From NCBI GenBank assembly GCA_036897095.1, contig JAYMSP010001508.1, positions 1 to 31,396 of the forward strand: 31,396 nt of DNA, in the 5' to 3' direction. Origin of the DNA: Plantago elongata (taxonomy: Eukaryota > Streptophyta > Magnoliopsida > Lamiales > Plantaginaceae). The position numbers and the translations under genes were made by a program. Under the pieces are notes generated by a model, which had not been told where the DNA came from, searched no databases, and saw only the letters and a program-made list of their open reading frames with translations. Shown in pieces: positions 13,820 to 30,930 of the stretch; within the stretch, counting starts at the first letter, position 1, and every line of letters starts with the position of its first letter.

Positions 13820-14247
13820 ATGGATCGATCTCAATGATATAGTTTGGTCAAAATCCCAAATCCCAAAATGGGTTAATTTCTCTAAAGTTGACCCATTTGA
13901 CTTGCCTTACTTGGAAAAATTGAATAGAGCAGCACTACTAGTATAGTATAGTACTTCAAGTTCTAGGAGTAGTTTCATAGGTTTTAAAGTTGCATTTCGC
14001 CTCCTAACTTTTCATTTCTCGTGTCTAGTACTCTAAGCATCTAAATGTAATGACCTCGATCAAATTAGTATTAATGAAAATGTTATTGGTATATCAAACC
14101 TACACGAGTCGTTAACAAATAAATTTATTTTCAAATTTGATTCATGATAAATAAATACGAACTTAAAATCTCAATTCGTTAAGGAAAAATACATACATAT
14201 ATAAGCTTGAGATTGCGATGAACAATTGCTAACAAAATGAGCAAATT
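13820..14247 (+). other. 3' flank of the GA 2-oxidase gene
   Basis: Presumed 3' UTR and downstream DNA. Open frames running on from the stop region are other-frame continuations. AATGAAAA near 14073 and AAATAAATTT near 14118 could serve as poly(A) signals, but neither is decisive. Confidence 0.45.
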
Positions 14248-14490
14248 GCATGATAAGTAAAATTTATTTAAACGACTACAATTAAAATAGTAAAATTCAA
14301 GAACCCGATAATTAACTCACTATATGGCCATATAGGAGTTTGGACCTGTGTGAAATGTTCAGCTGCATAGCATGATAAGTAAAATTTATTTAAACGACTA
14401 CAATTAAAATAGTAAAATTCAAGAACTCGATAATTAACTCACTATATGGCCATATAGGAGTTTGGACCTGTGTGAAATGTTCAGCTGCAT
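14248..14490. repeat. Nearly perfect 122-bp tandem duplication
   Basis: The unit beginning GCATGATAAGTAAAATTT and ending AATGTTCAGCTGCAT occurs at 14248-14369 and 14370-14490. The only substitution I see in the shared part is CCCGAT versus CTCGAT, so the duplication is recent. Each copy contains the palindromic word ATATGGCCATAT. No coding content. Confidence 0.95.
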
Positions 14491-17400
14491 CGGACCTCCC
14501 TATTTTTAGAGTTCTACATTATTGAAATACATATTCTTTTTTTTATATTCTTTTCTTTTTTTGTATAGTCATTTTTCAGTTATATTATTTTTCGGGACAG
14601 ATTACTAAAAATACACATAATCTTGATATTTTTAGATTCACATTGCTTGAATATGATAGTTCAACTTCGTGAGCAAAGTTAAGTATCGTTGATATTAATT
14701 ATATAGTATCGTTGCTCATATAAATAGCTTAAAATACAAATACGTAATGTCAACTCCTTAACTTATTCACTTCATTTTGTAATATATTTTAGATAACTAT
14801 TTCTAACACAATTTTTTCTACTAACTCATATATTATACTAACTTTTAATTACTTAAATATTACACAATATCGCATCATGTATATCATATGTTGTTTCATA
14901 CTCCTACAACATACTTAAACATTACTTTCAACACTAAATATACAACTTTATAGAAGTAATAAACCTCATATATCCCTTTATATACTCTATGATGTCTATC
15001 AGCGGCAAATTCTACCTACCGCATCACGAGTGTCGTTGAAGAATGGAGAATCGCTTGGAAAGTACACCACTAATGGCAATTTATTTAAGTACATGGATTA
15101 AGGTCAAAGATGATTTAAGAATGTCCGACGTAGATATAGTCGAGCACATAGTGCTCAAACATGAAATTTCTACTTTCGTGAAAAGGAATCTTACATGAGT
15201 TTAACAATCTGGCCTACCTTTTAAGACAAATCACAAGCTTTTACATATAACTAATTGTAAAGTTTGTACTTTAGTTGACTTTCAAGATTCATACACAACC
15301 TAAATCATACCTAGAGAGGATATTATAATTGCAAATTTTGACTACAAAATGTACTTAAACTTGAAAGGTATATTTTGCTTGTCGTAGTTCCTATAATTTG
15401 TTGAAAATGGAGCCGTGTGGATTAAACAACAAATACCTACATGCCACTTTAGAGAAACTGGACTTTGTGTTCAACAATGTACAGTTGTGAATCTTGTGAT
15501 CACACATTGAGGTCTTTCTTTTGACAACTTGATGTATGTCTTTTGACAACTCAGGAAAAATGCATAGATGAAGTTTATACCTCATGTAACTGTAGGAAAA
15601 ATTAGGAGAGTATTAAAAAAATTCAAACTCAATTGGGGATCAGTTCAGGAAAGTTGGGAAGGGCCATGTTCTTTGAGAGTATTAAAAAATGCAATTCAAA
15701 TTGATACAATTTAACTCAAATTCTATTTCAAACAATCTGTAATTCTTTTGGGACTGGCCTTTTTTGAATCCATCGGTTAAAATAAAATTCATAGTGACAA
15801 TCATTTTCAAGTCAGCTTGTAGTTGATATATTTATTTATTTTCTTTTTTCCAAATTCATTCTTTCTGTTGCTTTTAAGTTCTTCCACTACATTTAGTTCA
15901 AAGAAAAGGACATCGACGGTCTAACATCAAAACAGTCCCATCTCAATTGCGAATACCTCCCAATAATCATGCCGTTGGAAAAAAATCCTTTTCAGTGGTG
16001 TCCTTTTTGCTTTGCTGGACTTCAATCGTGCTGTGAGACTATAGGGTAACCTGCGGGCCTTAAATATTTCTAAGTGCCCCACTTAATTTGATTCCTGTTA
16101 ATTGCCTATATAACTAACTTTTCTTACGGCGATTTTGAGTTGAATTTTAAAATAGTCTTTATATCAACTAAGTTACGCAACATGTCTGCATCTAATACCA
16201 ACCCACTAAACTATGTCGTATAGATGTTATTGATACTTCGAGTTCGAATTTACCTCAAATTTAAAGTTCGGACTTATACATTACCTGAACGGTAGAACCT
16301 GAAAAATGTATGGTATATCGTTCTGGTCAAAATAATTGAGATTTGAGAGTACATGTTAGTAATATTTATTTTGGGAAATTCCTAAGAGAATATACTTTTA
16401 TTAATATGTGGTTGTGTGTAGTCGTTTTATGTCGCTATCTCTGTGACACAAATGTTATTTTCTCTCGCTATCTATGTAGCACAACGGGGTTGACAAAATA
16501 ATGAGTACAAATATGATTCATCACAAGCTGCATGCGGAAATGAATTGAAGGATGTAGTAGGTTCTCTCTTTCAGCCCCCAGCCCCCCACCATGAAATAAT
16601 TACTAACTTTATTTTTCAAATTGCAGTTTCGAATCAAAATTGTTCACTGCACCTCAATACTAATTCAACCATTTACAATCTCTGACTAATATACATAATA
16701 CTCCTAAAATTTTTGGAGGGGCAGACCTAGGGGGGCAGGCCGGAGCCGGAGCGTTCCCCACCCCCCCAATGTTCGATGGAGGACGGATTATCTTGGGAAC
16801 CTCCACACTTCGGAGTCAATCTACAAGATCTAAGACACCTTTTACGCCTTGTCCTCTTAAATTTTCCTTTAAATACTTTCATGCATTCATACTCAACCAC
16901 TCATATACGAGCTCGAATTCATAATCAATTTAAGGGTCTAATTATTCCTACCATCTCCTTCCCCCCATGTACTTTAGCCAAAATCCTCAAACTGACTACC
17001 AAGAAGAAGCATAGTAGAACTCCTCCAACCAGAGCAAGGGACCAAGTATAGTACTGAGGCATATTTTAGTAATCATATAAAGTATGCCTATGCCTCATAT
17101 ACACTCAGTGTGACTAATTAATTGTCATAGCATAATTTTTCAATTTTTAATAGAGTTGTCACTTAGATTAATTTTATCAATGTTTTATAGTAGAGTAAGA
17201 TTTGAGAGTTATTATAATGTGTGATACCGTTTCTAGTTCTCAGAAAAGAATGGACCAATACATGATTAAACTACTATCTTAATGGGAGCAATTATTTATA
17301 ATTCTAAAAAACATGAGTCACATGTAGCAAAATCTGTTGGTTCCGGACACTTATATATAATACAAAGGTGGATGAGCAAGTTGTCCATGGCCGTTTTAAG

Positions 17401-17640
17401 TAGCGCTGTAGCGGGACCTTGTGCTTTGCTAGAACGAAAGCTCGGTCCTGTGAATGCACGGATATCATATAGTCATATAAACATATATAGCGACAGAGCT
17501 AGGTTAATTTGACCGCCGTTCCAATTTTTTTTCCATATTAGTATACAAATTTTAATAAGAGACAGGTGTACAATTAACTTATATATCTAGAGTGAATTAA
17601 CTTTACAGTGGAGTGAATTTGTATTTTTATATCTTCTGAA
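14491..17640. other. Gene-free intergenic DNA
   Basis: Mostly A+T-rich, with no gene I can support. Two G/C-skewed islands stand out: CCCCCAGCCCCCCACC near 16575 and a GGGGGGCAGGCCGGAGCC stretch near 16731-16770, perhaps an old transposon fragment. The open frame at 16776-17051 has no recognisable domain. A second, less A+T-rich patch lies at about 17370-17520. Confidence 0.55.
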
Positions 17641-17979
17641 TTTAAACATGTCATATTAGGTGAGGTTTGGACTTTGGAGGATATTATGTGTTTGAAGAAC
17701 TTGCACTATGAACATCCTCCAATCAACAAAGTGAGCTCCCAAATCTCATTAAAATATCTTGGAAGAATCATTTTGCTAGACACACGCACATCAGAGTAAA
17801 GAATCCAACGGACCTTTAGCAACAATTTGTCAATACCAGTAGCAATATCCAGATCCAGATCCTTGGCCCATATAATTTGGTAAAGAGTATTTAAGTATAG
17901 TAGTATGTCATTTAACTCCTCTTCGGGACACAAACAATTTATGTAGTTTTTTCATCCAACGATTTTTTCATAACATTCA

Positions 17980-17995
17980 ATAAGTTGCCATGAGG
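17980..17995. repeat. Left target-site duplication of the SINE
   Basis: ATAAGTTGCCATGAGG, matched by ATAAGTTGCCGTGAGG at 18150-18165 (15 of 16 identical). Confidence 0.85.
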
Positions 17996-18149
17996 GGAGA
18001 CATAAGGTGATGCAGTAGAATGGAGTTGAAGTTGTAAGGAGAAGGTGCATGGTTCGATTCCTGGTGGAGATATAAGTTGGTTTAGAATAAAGAGGTTTTC
18101 GTATAAAAATAGAGTAATTATAATTTTTATCGTTTAAAAAAAAAAAAAG
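17996..18149 (+). mobile_element. tRNA-derived SINE with poly(A) tail and target-site duplication
   Basis: About 154 bp. A tRNA-like box A (TGATGCAGTAGAA, about 18009-18021) is followed by a box B that matches the consensus perfectly (GGTTCGATTCC, about 18052-18062). Then comes a non-tRNA body and an A run at about 18136-18148. A 16-bp direct repeat flanks it on both sides, as expected for L1-type target-primed insertion. This is a retrotransposed copy, not a working tRNA gene. It splits a frame that may be an old NLR fragment. Confidence 0.88.
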
Positions 18150-18165
18150 ATAAGTTGCCGTGAGG
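18150..18165. repeat. Right target-site duplication of the SINE
   Basis: ATAAGTTGCCGTGAGG, one mismatch from the copy at 17980-17995. Confidence 0.85.
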
Positions 18166-20154
18166 AAGCAATCCACACCCTATTCATCATCCTAACTCGT
18201 AAGTGGTACATAATGGGGATGGAGCAACTACTTTCAGTCGAGAATCAAAGCTAACAATTCGAACAACGAGGTACGCTGCAAAATTAGGTCCCGGTAGATC
18301 ACCAAAAAAATTAACAAAGTTGCTTAAATAGGGAGATAGTCAGATAGCTTTATTTCTGCACCAACCATAGATGCAATGTATATGATCTACACCCGTTAAC
18401 AGCTTCTAGATGGGATTAGCTTAATTTCTGGACCAACCATCTGCAAACCTTTTGTGGAGTTGAAGATGGTCTCACCCGATAGTTTTGTGTCAACTCTACA
18501 ACTAATCGATTGAGACATGATGATCGGCATGTATTCATGAGAAAAGAAATACCCCCATTTCCTCTTTAAGGGATCGATTGGTAAGAGTGTGTTTCAGCTT
18601 TTTAATGATTGTCCATCGAAATACATGATGCTTGGTACTAAAAATGACAACAAAACACATCTTGCGGCCCGTTAAAAGAATGTGGACTTGAGCTGAAAAC
18701 ATACTAACTGATGTGTTTCATAATCACTTCTTCCACCAGTGATTCCAAAACAACCCGTCGAATGTGTTTTGTGCCTCGACGCGAATTGTCGTTTATATCC
18801 TGAATTTATCAATTGTAATTACTAATTACACCCTTGAACACCGCTTCATCATCTTGTGGTGACTCTCGTGATCCAATGGTGCATGGATTGCAACAAATTC
18901 TTGACAACAAATGATCAAATATCTATGCTTTAGGGCTTTCTGCATTTCCCAACTTATTCCATCCATGCATGATTATCTTTTCTTACTATAATACAATATG
19001 CGAATTGATCAAAATCAATAGCTAACTTGTATATTTGGTGGATTTGAAGCAAGTGTCATTCTATATGTTCAATATTTGTGAAAGCAAATATTACAAGGTA
19101 GCAAATAATAGATTAGTTAGTTCAACTCATGTATACTTCTCGAACATAATAACTTTAATTATTTTGTTTTAAATTTATAATATTGTGTTTAATTTTTTTT
19201 TATCTTTTTTTATTATATATAAAATTTATCTTTTTCACTTTTCGTTTACTATTCTCGAGGCCCATTATAAAAAGTTCGTATAGGGCCTCAATAATATTTT
19301 ACGGCACGACCCTGGCAACATGTGAAGCAAATTCGGGCAAATTGTTAAGCTTTTCATGTTCATTGATCGATGTGTGTTAATAGATGAAGGCTTTAAGTAC
19401 AGTGCACGGATTGCATTACATGTATTGAAAACAAATGATCAAATTGCTTGACAATTATATATTCTTTTCCCATGTCTCAAGTTGAACACATTAGTTCTAC
19501 TATATTACTATACACAAACTCAAAAAAATGTCATTTTTAAAGTTATATATGTAAAAAGAAAGGTATTATATTTAATAGTTCGACTACTATTGAGTTTTTG
19601 TACAAATTACTTTCATTCTCATATTTTTATTAACTGGACCAATACAATTTGACATTATAATTTTAACGTGCTAAATAGCGGGAAACTAATTTGATTAATT
19701 ATAAGTTATCACGTGTAGTTCAAATTTGGTAAATCTATTAGTGGCTAAATTCATGTACGTGCACCAACACATATCTGAAACAAACATTAGTTCAAACAAA
19801 TTAAAATGTTATTACACAAAAAAAAAAAAAAATCAACTCCAACATATAATGAAATACATTACATTATAAATATGAACTATAAATTAACTTATCAAATCTA
19901 ACCTAAATACTATTGATTTAGGGAGCAAGATAATTACATCACACACATTTATGCCTTTGAACCAAACAACTAATAACAATAACGAAATTTAGTCACATTT
20001 TGAATATTTCACTAAACAAGTGGTTAAAACTCAATCGCAACTCACAATTCCTACCAATAAGCTAAACACATTTCAAAGTACATATAAAAATAAATCTCCA
20101 GTTGTAAATTAAATAGATCTTTTTCGATCAAACTCAATTAAACTTACTTATTAA
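18166..20154. other. Gene-free intergenic DNA
   Basis: No gene or named element. It includes a 24-bp direct repeat, TAGCTTTATTTCTGCACCAA plus CCAT at 18345-18368, repeated at 18417-18440 with 22 of 24 identical, and an A run near 19818. The block 18570-18780 has recurring ACACAT / GTGTTT words but no clear ends. Confidence 0.55.
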
Positions 20155-20554
20155 AATATACGGGCTTTTACCGTTGTTTTGACCAACAAAACACATTCCC
20201 CATCACTCAGATCCTAATTGGAGAAAATTAAATAAAACTGCAATTTTGCCAACCATCCAAACTCACCTTATAATTATTCTATTCCACAATTGCCCTCTCT
20301 CAAGTAAAAAATCCAACATCCGTTTCAAATTTTTATATCTACCTTTTCACTCTCAATTCTCAAGTCTCATCTCCCCAGGTTTTAACTGTTCTTGACTTTT
20401 GCTGGAGAAAGGAATGGCAAAAAACACATGATCGATCTTTCTACAGTTCCACACAGACACAGTGAACGTTCGTGACGACGACTGAAACTCTGCACGTAGA
20501 GAGAGAAGCAAAACAAACTTTCTCTTTCTATCTCTCTCTGATTCCGAATTTCCG
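20155..20554 (+). promoter_or_regulatory. Promoter and 5' leader of the katanin-like gene
   Basis: The last 60 bp before the ATG are a CT/GA-rich leader (AGAGAGAGAAG, TCTCTTTCTATCTCTCTCTG), common in plant 5' UTRs. No convincing TATA box is visible, as is often so for housekeeping genes. Confidence 0.45.
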
Positions 20555-25944
<5,390 letters not shown>

Positions 25945-26883
25945 AGGCACCAACAGTGTCCAGTGTATTGTATTCTTGTTTTATGTGGCTTCAAATATCG
26001 TTTTCTCAAATACTTCCCCCTTCATAAATTTCACATCAAGTTGTAACTTCAGACTTCATTTAAACATGTTCTCCGGAAGATGGTTTTTAATAGTGTTGCT
26101 CATAAACAATTTTTAACATGTACATATAGGTGTGCAGAACGTCCAGGCTCGGGAATTAGCGGAAAAGAAGAAATTCTAGCCGTTATAATCCCTTTTCTTT
26201 GAATTTAAATGACATCAAAATTCTCCACTGCCAATCTATTTCTGCAATTATTTAATGAGGATTAGGCTTGGTAATCTGATCTGAATTAAATCGGATCGGT
26301 TGCTGTTTCAACAGAAAAAAAAAATCTGATCAGTTGCATCCTGATGAATTGTACGAAGCAAATCCATGGATCCAAGGATCATGTAAGAATCCAACTATTC
26401 CTTTTCCTACTATTAAAATTATATGCATTTCAGTGGACTTTTCTAAATCCGTATAGATTTGGATCGGGTCTGGATATAATTTGGTCTATCATATTTTTGT
26501 ATGGATTGATAACGAATCGATTCAATTTATAGTGGATCGACCTAAATTAGATCTAATCCATAGTTTGAGCGGAATGCATGGGACCTTTTCTTAAGTTACT
26601 TCAAAATAATATTTAGCCCTGGATAAATTATGCATGGCCAGCACAAAATCTTTTTGAAACATAAAAGAGCAAAATAATAAGTGCCACAGAGACAGCAATC
26701 CAAGAAACATTGCCCAAGTTACCCATTAGCAGATAAGGTAGTCTGAACAACGAAGGAAGCAGACCTTGCCATGCATGCTAGGATAGGTTATAATGGTCTT
26801 TACATAACTACATCAAGGACAACTGCACGGGAACAAAATAGCCACTATTAATTGTAACCACAAGGCGAAGGCGAACAAGGTTT
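25945..26883. other. Convergent intergenic region / two 3' UTRs
   Basis: This lies between the stop codons of the katanin-like gene (plus) and CacyBP (minus). The first part is the katanin 3' UTR. 26260-26570 is rich in GGATC/GATCC words (for example AATCGGATCGGTTGC), probably repeat-derived. 26600-26883 is likely CacyBP 3' UTR. No separate gene is supported. Confidence 0.5.
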
Positions 26884-29594
26884 TCATCGAATGCTCGATA
26901 AAGGATCATCAGTTTTGCCAGATCTTGCATCAGTCCATGCCTTTGCAATCGTTCTTTTCATGTCCTCATCACCATCCTCGTACATGTTCTGTAAGGGAAA
27001 TGACAGATTTAGAAAACACACATTAGAAAAACAAGGAGCAATAATAATACATACGATTACAAATTTGGAACAATAATAATACATATGAAAAGTACTGCAC
27101 CTTCATCATATCCATTATCCCAGCCATTGGATCACGTTGTTTGTCTAAATTTGGTTTCAACTGCAGCATCAGAACAACCGGTCAACACTCAATTAGTACT
27201 TGCATAGTGTGGTTACATGCAAATAAGCATTCATTCTTATTAATAATGGTTAAAGAATTACCTGGTCTTTGAAGTGGATATCTGGCCAGTTTCCATGAAT
27301 GGCTTTGAACAAGGTGATCACCACCCTCTTGGGTTTCACAATCAAGTTACACTTTTCAGGTTCTATCTTGTTGTTCAACTTAGGTATAGCACATCGATAG
27401 TTCTTTCCTTGAACATCATGAAACTTGACATCGAAGGCCATTTGCTTAAAGTCAGCTTCAACCTTCTCCTGATCGACTCCCTCCAGTGAAACATATATCT
27501 GCAAAAAAAAAGAAAAAAGAAAGTGAAGAATCATCATATTCTAGAATGTATGCCTTTTGAGCAAAGCGAAATGAAAGGAGAAACATCATAATTAAGCAGT
27601 TAAGCCCATACAATGAGACTATATGGATGCAACATTTACTGTACATACACTTTATTCCACAAAAGAGATAGATTAAGTGGCTAAGAACTGCAAGAGTTTT
27701 CGAGTTTGGGAGCCAAAAGCATGAACATGGAGAATCATTTCTTCACTTGAAGTTCATTTCAACAAAAATCAAGCGATTACATTATTTCAACATACATTAT
27801 TTCAGCATTATTTTGGTAAAAATCATTTTTTAAAACATACCAAGCACTTGATAATTTAAGTGCCACACTGTGCCAGTAGAGACATCATCAGTAGTTCAAT
27901 TCAACTGATATGGTCTCATGAATACTACTCCATGATCTTAAAATTAATTTCGTGAACTCCTACAATCAGACTCACCTTTACTTTGTCATTATCCTGGTCC
28001 CAGCTGAAGGAACTAAGAGTTGAATAACTTAATAACGGGTTTGACACTGACTTCGGCACAACTGCTATTGGTGTTGGGCCTGCTGGTTCACTGACTGTTG
28101 CTGCAGCAGGAGCAACTTCTTTTGCTAACTGAGAAAATAGTAAACAAATTAAACAAGCAAGTAGAACAAAGCAATAGCAGATTTTCCACTGAAATCTTCC
28201 GAAAAATACTTATCAATGTAACCTCAGGCCATACTATCAGATGTGCCACAGTTAAAGAGCTGTTTCATAGAATATAAAACCAACACTGTTCTTTTGAGGC
28301 AATCAACCATCACTAAGAACATGTTATAAATTATTATGCAAATTGTCTTAGAGGGAGTCTGTAAGCCGTTACTATAGAATGCTATCTTTCTGTGTAGCTA
28401 TAAAGACTAACAATCTCTTAAGATTTTGAAGTAACACTCTTAAGAAATCCTTCACTATCATAATAATACTTTATTTTCTTCAAATGTAATCAAGCGGAGT
28501 CTAAAACAAAACTTCCATTATCAGCTAGTTATATGTCATTCATCACCTATCACTGTAACACAATTACCTATTTTACTCGAGATTTGTTATACCGTGGATC
28601 CTATTCATTCCCTTTTACGTCATCAGACACCTATTTCGCCTAATTTCTAGATGACCAACATATCCAAGTACTCACAACTCGCCTAACTGTAACAGCAGCT
28701 AGCATTATAGCTAGAATAACACAAAATTATTATAAAAGCCTTTCAGTACCTCTGTTAATGAATATAATATGCATCTGATGCATATATATATACAGAATTA
28801 CAGATATCTAGCTGTACGGAAAGCCAGGCATACCTTTTGCAGTATAAATAGCTTTCTGCCTAGTCTACAACCCACCACTTATCATATCGAAAACATAAGC
28901 ATCTAAACACAGCTATTGCAGAGCTACAAACCATATCTAGATCACTAAAAATCAACTTAGTAGCTAACTGAAATCCAGAATCCTATCCACATTGTAACAA
29001 AAACATAAGCATGAGCAAAACTTTAACAGTGGTTTGATGTATGACTTGATTAATGAATAAACACCTTAGATAAGAGCGATCATCATATTAAGTCCCATTA
29101 TACAACATGAAGTGGTTGCATCGATCAAAACAAAACAATTAATGATAAAGCTCTATACACAATCATCGTTGTACATTTGTAATCCATATCTAGAATGCTA
29201 AGAGAGTTTGTTACCTCAATCATATTAATCCAACTACTGATATGCACACGCTAATTATACCTGGTATACAAATAATATACTCCTCCTGGATTATCAAATG
29301 AATATTCAACACGTAGTTAAATTGCATCATACTGTAAAAGCTCTATAAACAAACAGTTCGATCAATTCAAGTTACAGCAATCGAATCGATTCAATGATTG
29401 ATAAATCTCTAAACACAATCATCAGTAAACTAAATTCAATCAACTCAAAATCCAAAACGGAAGTAGCAGCAAACCTTTTCCAAATTACGAATCTCCGAGG
29501 ATATGAGAGAAATAACACGAGGACGCTTCGCAATGGTCTGAAGGTGCTTCAGCTCCTCCATGTCCAGTGAAAGCTCGTCTCTACTCGCAGCCAT
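26884..29594 (-). CDS. CACYBP: Calcyclin-binding protein / Siah-interacting protein homologue (CS and SGS domains)
   Basis: Five exons in minus-strand order: 29594-29475, 28128-27976, 27498-27262, 27160-27101, 26988-26884. All junctions are GT-AG and the frame gives 224 aa, close to the usual length. The N-terminal 40 residues (DMEELKHLQTIAKRPRVISL) form the helical dimerisation/Siah-binding region. A Pro/Ala-rich linker (about 45-65) follows. The CS domain runs about 81-170, from FSWDQDNDKVKIYVSLEGV to the KPKRVVITLFK strand. The C-terminal SGS region, about 171-224, contains RDPMAGIMDMMKNMYEDGDE and ends WTDARSGKTDDPLSSIR. In animals the protein bridges Siah1, Skp1 and S100 proteins for beta-catenin turnover, and CS domains dock on HSP90; the plant role is less clear. 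Intron 1 is long (1,346 bp). It is convergent with the katanin-like gene. Confidence 0.93.
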
Positions 29595-29646
29595 TTTTGC
29601 TCTGTTGGTGTAGAAGACAGATTTTGCTCTGTTGGTGTAGAAGACA
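29595..29646 (-). repeat. 27-bp tandem duplication directly upstream of the CacyBP start codon
   Basis: TTTTGCTCTGTTGGTGTAGA plus AGACAGA (29595-29621) is repeated at 29622-29646. The first copy abuts the ATG, so the duplication lies in the 5' leader and sets the sequence around the start. It adds no in-frame ATG upstream. Confidence 0.9.
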
Positions 29647-29708
29647 ATGATATTTGATTAAAGTTCTGGAAGTTGAAATGGGTAGAAGACGCTAGAATTC
29701 AAAATTCA

Positions 29709-29716
29709 TAGGGTTT
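29709..29716 (-). promoter_or_regulatory. Telo-box (AAACCCTA) upstream of CacyBP
   Basis: The plus strand reads TAGGGTTT, so AAACCCTA points towards the CacyBP gene about 115 bp before its ATG. Telo-boxes near the start of plant genes are known from ribosomal-protein and cell-cycle genes. Confidence 0.5.
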
Positions 29717-29776
29717 TGCATTTGGCGAGAAATGAAAAGAAAATTCTAGAATCCTTAATAGTTAGACTTATTATTA

Positions 29777-29804
29777 TGGGCCAAGTTGAAAATTTTGTTG
29801 GGCT
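29777..29804 (-). promoter_or_regulatory. Two site II motifs (TGGGCC and TGGGCT) upstream of CacyBP
   Basis: TGGGCC at 29777-29782 and TGGGCT at 29799-29804 lie 60-90 bp beyond the telo-box. In plants, site II elements (TGGGCY), bound by TCP factors, commonly pair with a telo-box in promoters of genes active in dividing cells. Confidence 0.5.
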
Positions 29805-30009
29805 GCCAAATAGGCAAGTTGTTGTTCAGATTGGATCTTACCCTCAAACTAGTCCAGGCTAAAATTTAACTATTGAGATCCCCATTATTTGGTTGATTAA
29901 CAATCCTAACATTAAAGATTATATATTGTTGTATAATCGATATTGAAAATATTTTTAACCAAGTGGAGGCCACCGAATTCAAAATTCACATTCTCATATT
30001 AGTCGGTAT

Positions 30010-30250
30010 CACTACTAAAAAACATCACATTTTATAACAGTCAAATTCAGTCACGTAAAACAGAAAAAAATGATCACATAAGGTCTATATGTGACTGCAT
30101 TAGATAATACAATGGGTTCATATATGTAGTGTGGATCCAAATATTATTAGCAGTTTTTGACGGTGGCTTGGTTGATTAATAAAATCACTAACTTAGTTAT
30201 CCACGTATCACAACGCCCATTAAACTCTCATGAACTGTTAAAAATAACAA
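30010..30250. mobile_element. Possible degraded CACTA-type element
   Basis: CACTACTAAAAAACATCAC resembles a CACTA terminus, and the following 100 bp contain inverted GTCAC / GTGAC words (CAGTCACGTAAAAC, TATGTGACTGCA), as subterminal repeats would. The other end is not recognisable, so the right boundary is arbitrary. Confidence 0.3.
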
Positions 30251-30819
30251 GATAGGATTAGTTTGTTAGAATATAATATTAAAAAAAATTCCTTTAGATT
30301 TTAGATTTTTTATCATGTGCTATTTGGGAAGGTAAAGGACTAAAGTTTCCAAGTAGATGTGCATGTAAGATGTTTCCTTAGTTAAGGAACATGCACATGG
30401 TCATCAGGTCATTTACGTGGAAAATAAAGGCAGGGTCTCGATTAGCTACCCATGAATTGATCCAGACCACACCATATGTTATGCTTAGCCATGTTGATTT
30501 GTGGCATAAAGCTGCCTAATAAAGACCGAGCTATATAGTTTTTTTATTATATATGCATGCGTCACATTTAGGTAGGCAATTCACCAAATTGTGTGTTTTT
30601 GTGTGCATGGTTAGTGGGAGAGAAATTGATTGACATTTTCTATGGCCAGTTTTGGATTTCTTTTGACGGCGATGGAGAATATATTCTGTGTGTCCACTTA
30701 GAAGGTGCTTCTGACTAGATGAGGGTTCGAAAGTTGGGGAGAACGGGACCAGGGGAAAATTGCGGATCATTTGCGCCATGCATGGCACGTCCCAAATGTA
30801 CTAAACATAAACCCATCTA
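30251..30819. other. Intergenic DNA, nothing recognised
   Basis: No gene is supported. The open frame at 30531-30788 on the minus strand has no recognisable domain and stops just before the CACTA terminus. Confidence 0.55.
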
Positions 30820-30930
30820 CACTACAAGAAAACAACAATTTTCTAACGGAATTTTCTAACGAAATTCTTTTCCGTTAGAACAGTGACGGAATTTCTAACG
30901 GAATTACGGTTTCGTTAGAAATTCCGTTAG

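Larger units (their letters stand above)
17641..18230 (-). pseudogene. Possible relic of an NLR leucine-rich-repeat region, interrupted by a SINE
   Basis: Read on the minus strand and skipping the SINE at 17980-18149, one frame gives HLRVRMMNRVWIASSRQLIE, then after an internal stop NCLCPEEELNDILLYLNTLY, IIWAKDLDLDIATGIDKLLL and MILPRYFNEIWELTLLIGG. The spacing of leucines and the style (LRVLD-, L-YLNTL-, GIDKLL-, LP-F-E-WEL-) recall the LRR part of plant R1-type NLR resistance proteins. There is no NB-ARC domain and stops interrupt the frame. The family call is an inference from pattern only and may be wrong. Confidence 0.22.

Noticed and set aside
16776..17051. 91-residue plus-strand open frame
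   Set aside because: Low-complexity, no domain, no splice-site context, and next to a repeat-like G/C-rich patch.
18052..18062. Box B suggesting a tRNA gene
   Set aside because: No cloverleaf or acceptor stem can be formed, and the A-tail plus target-site duplication show it is a SINE.
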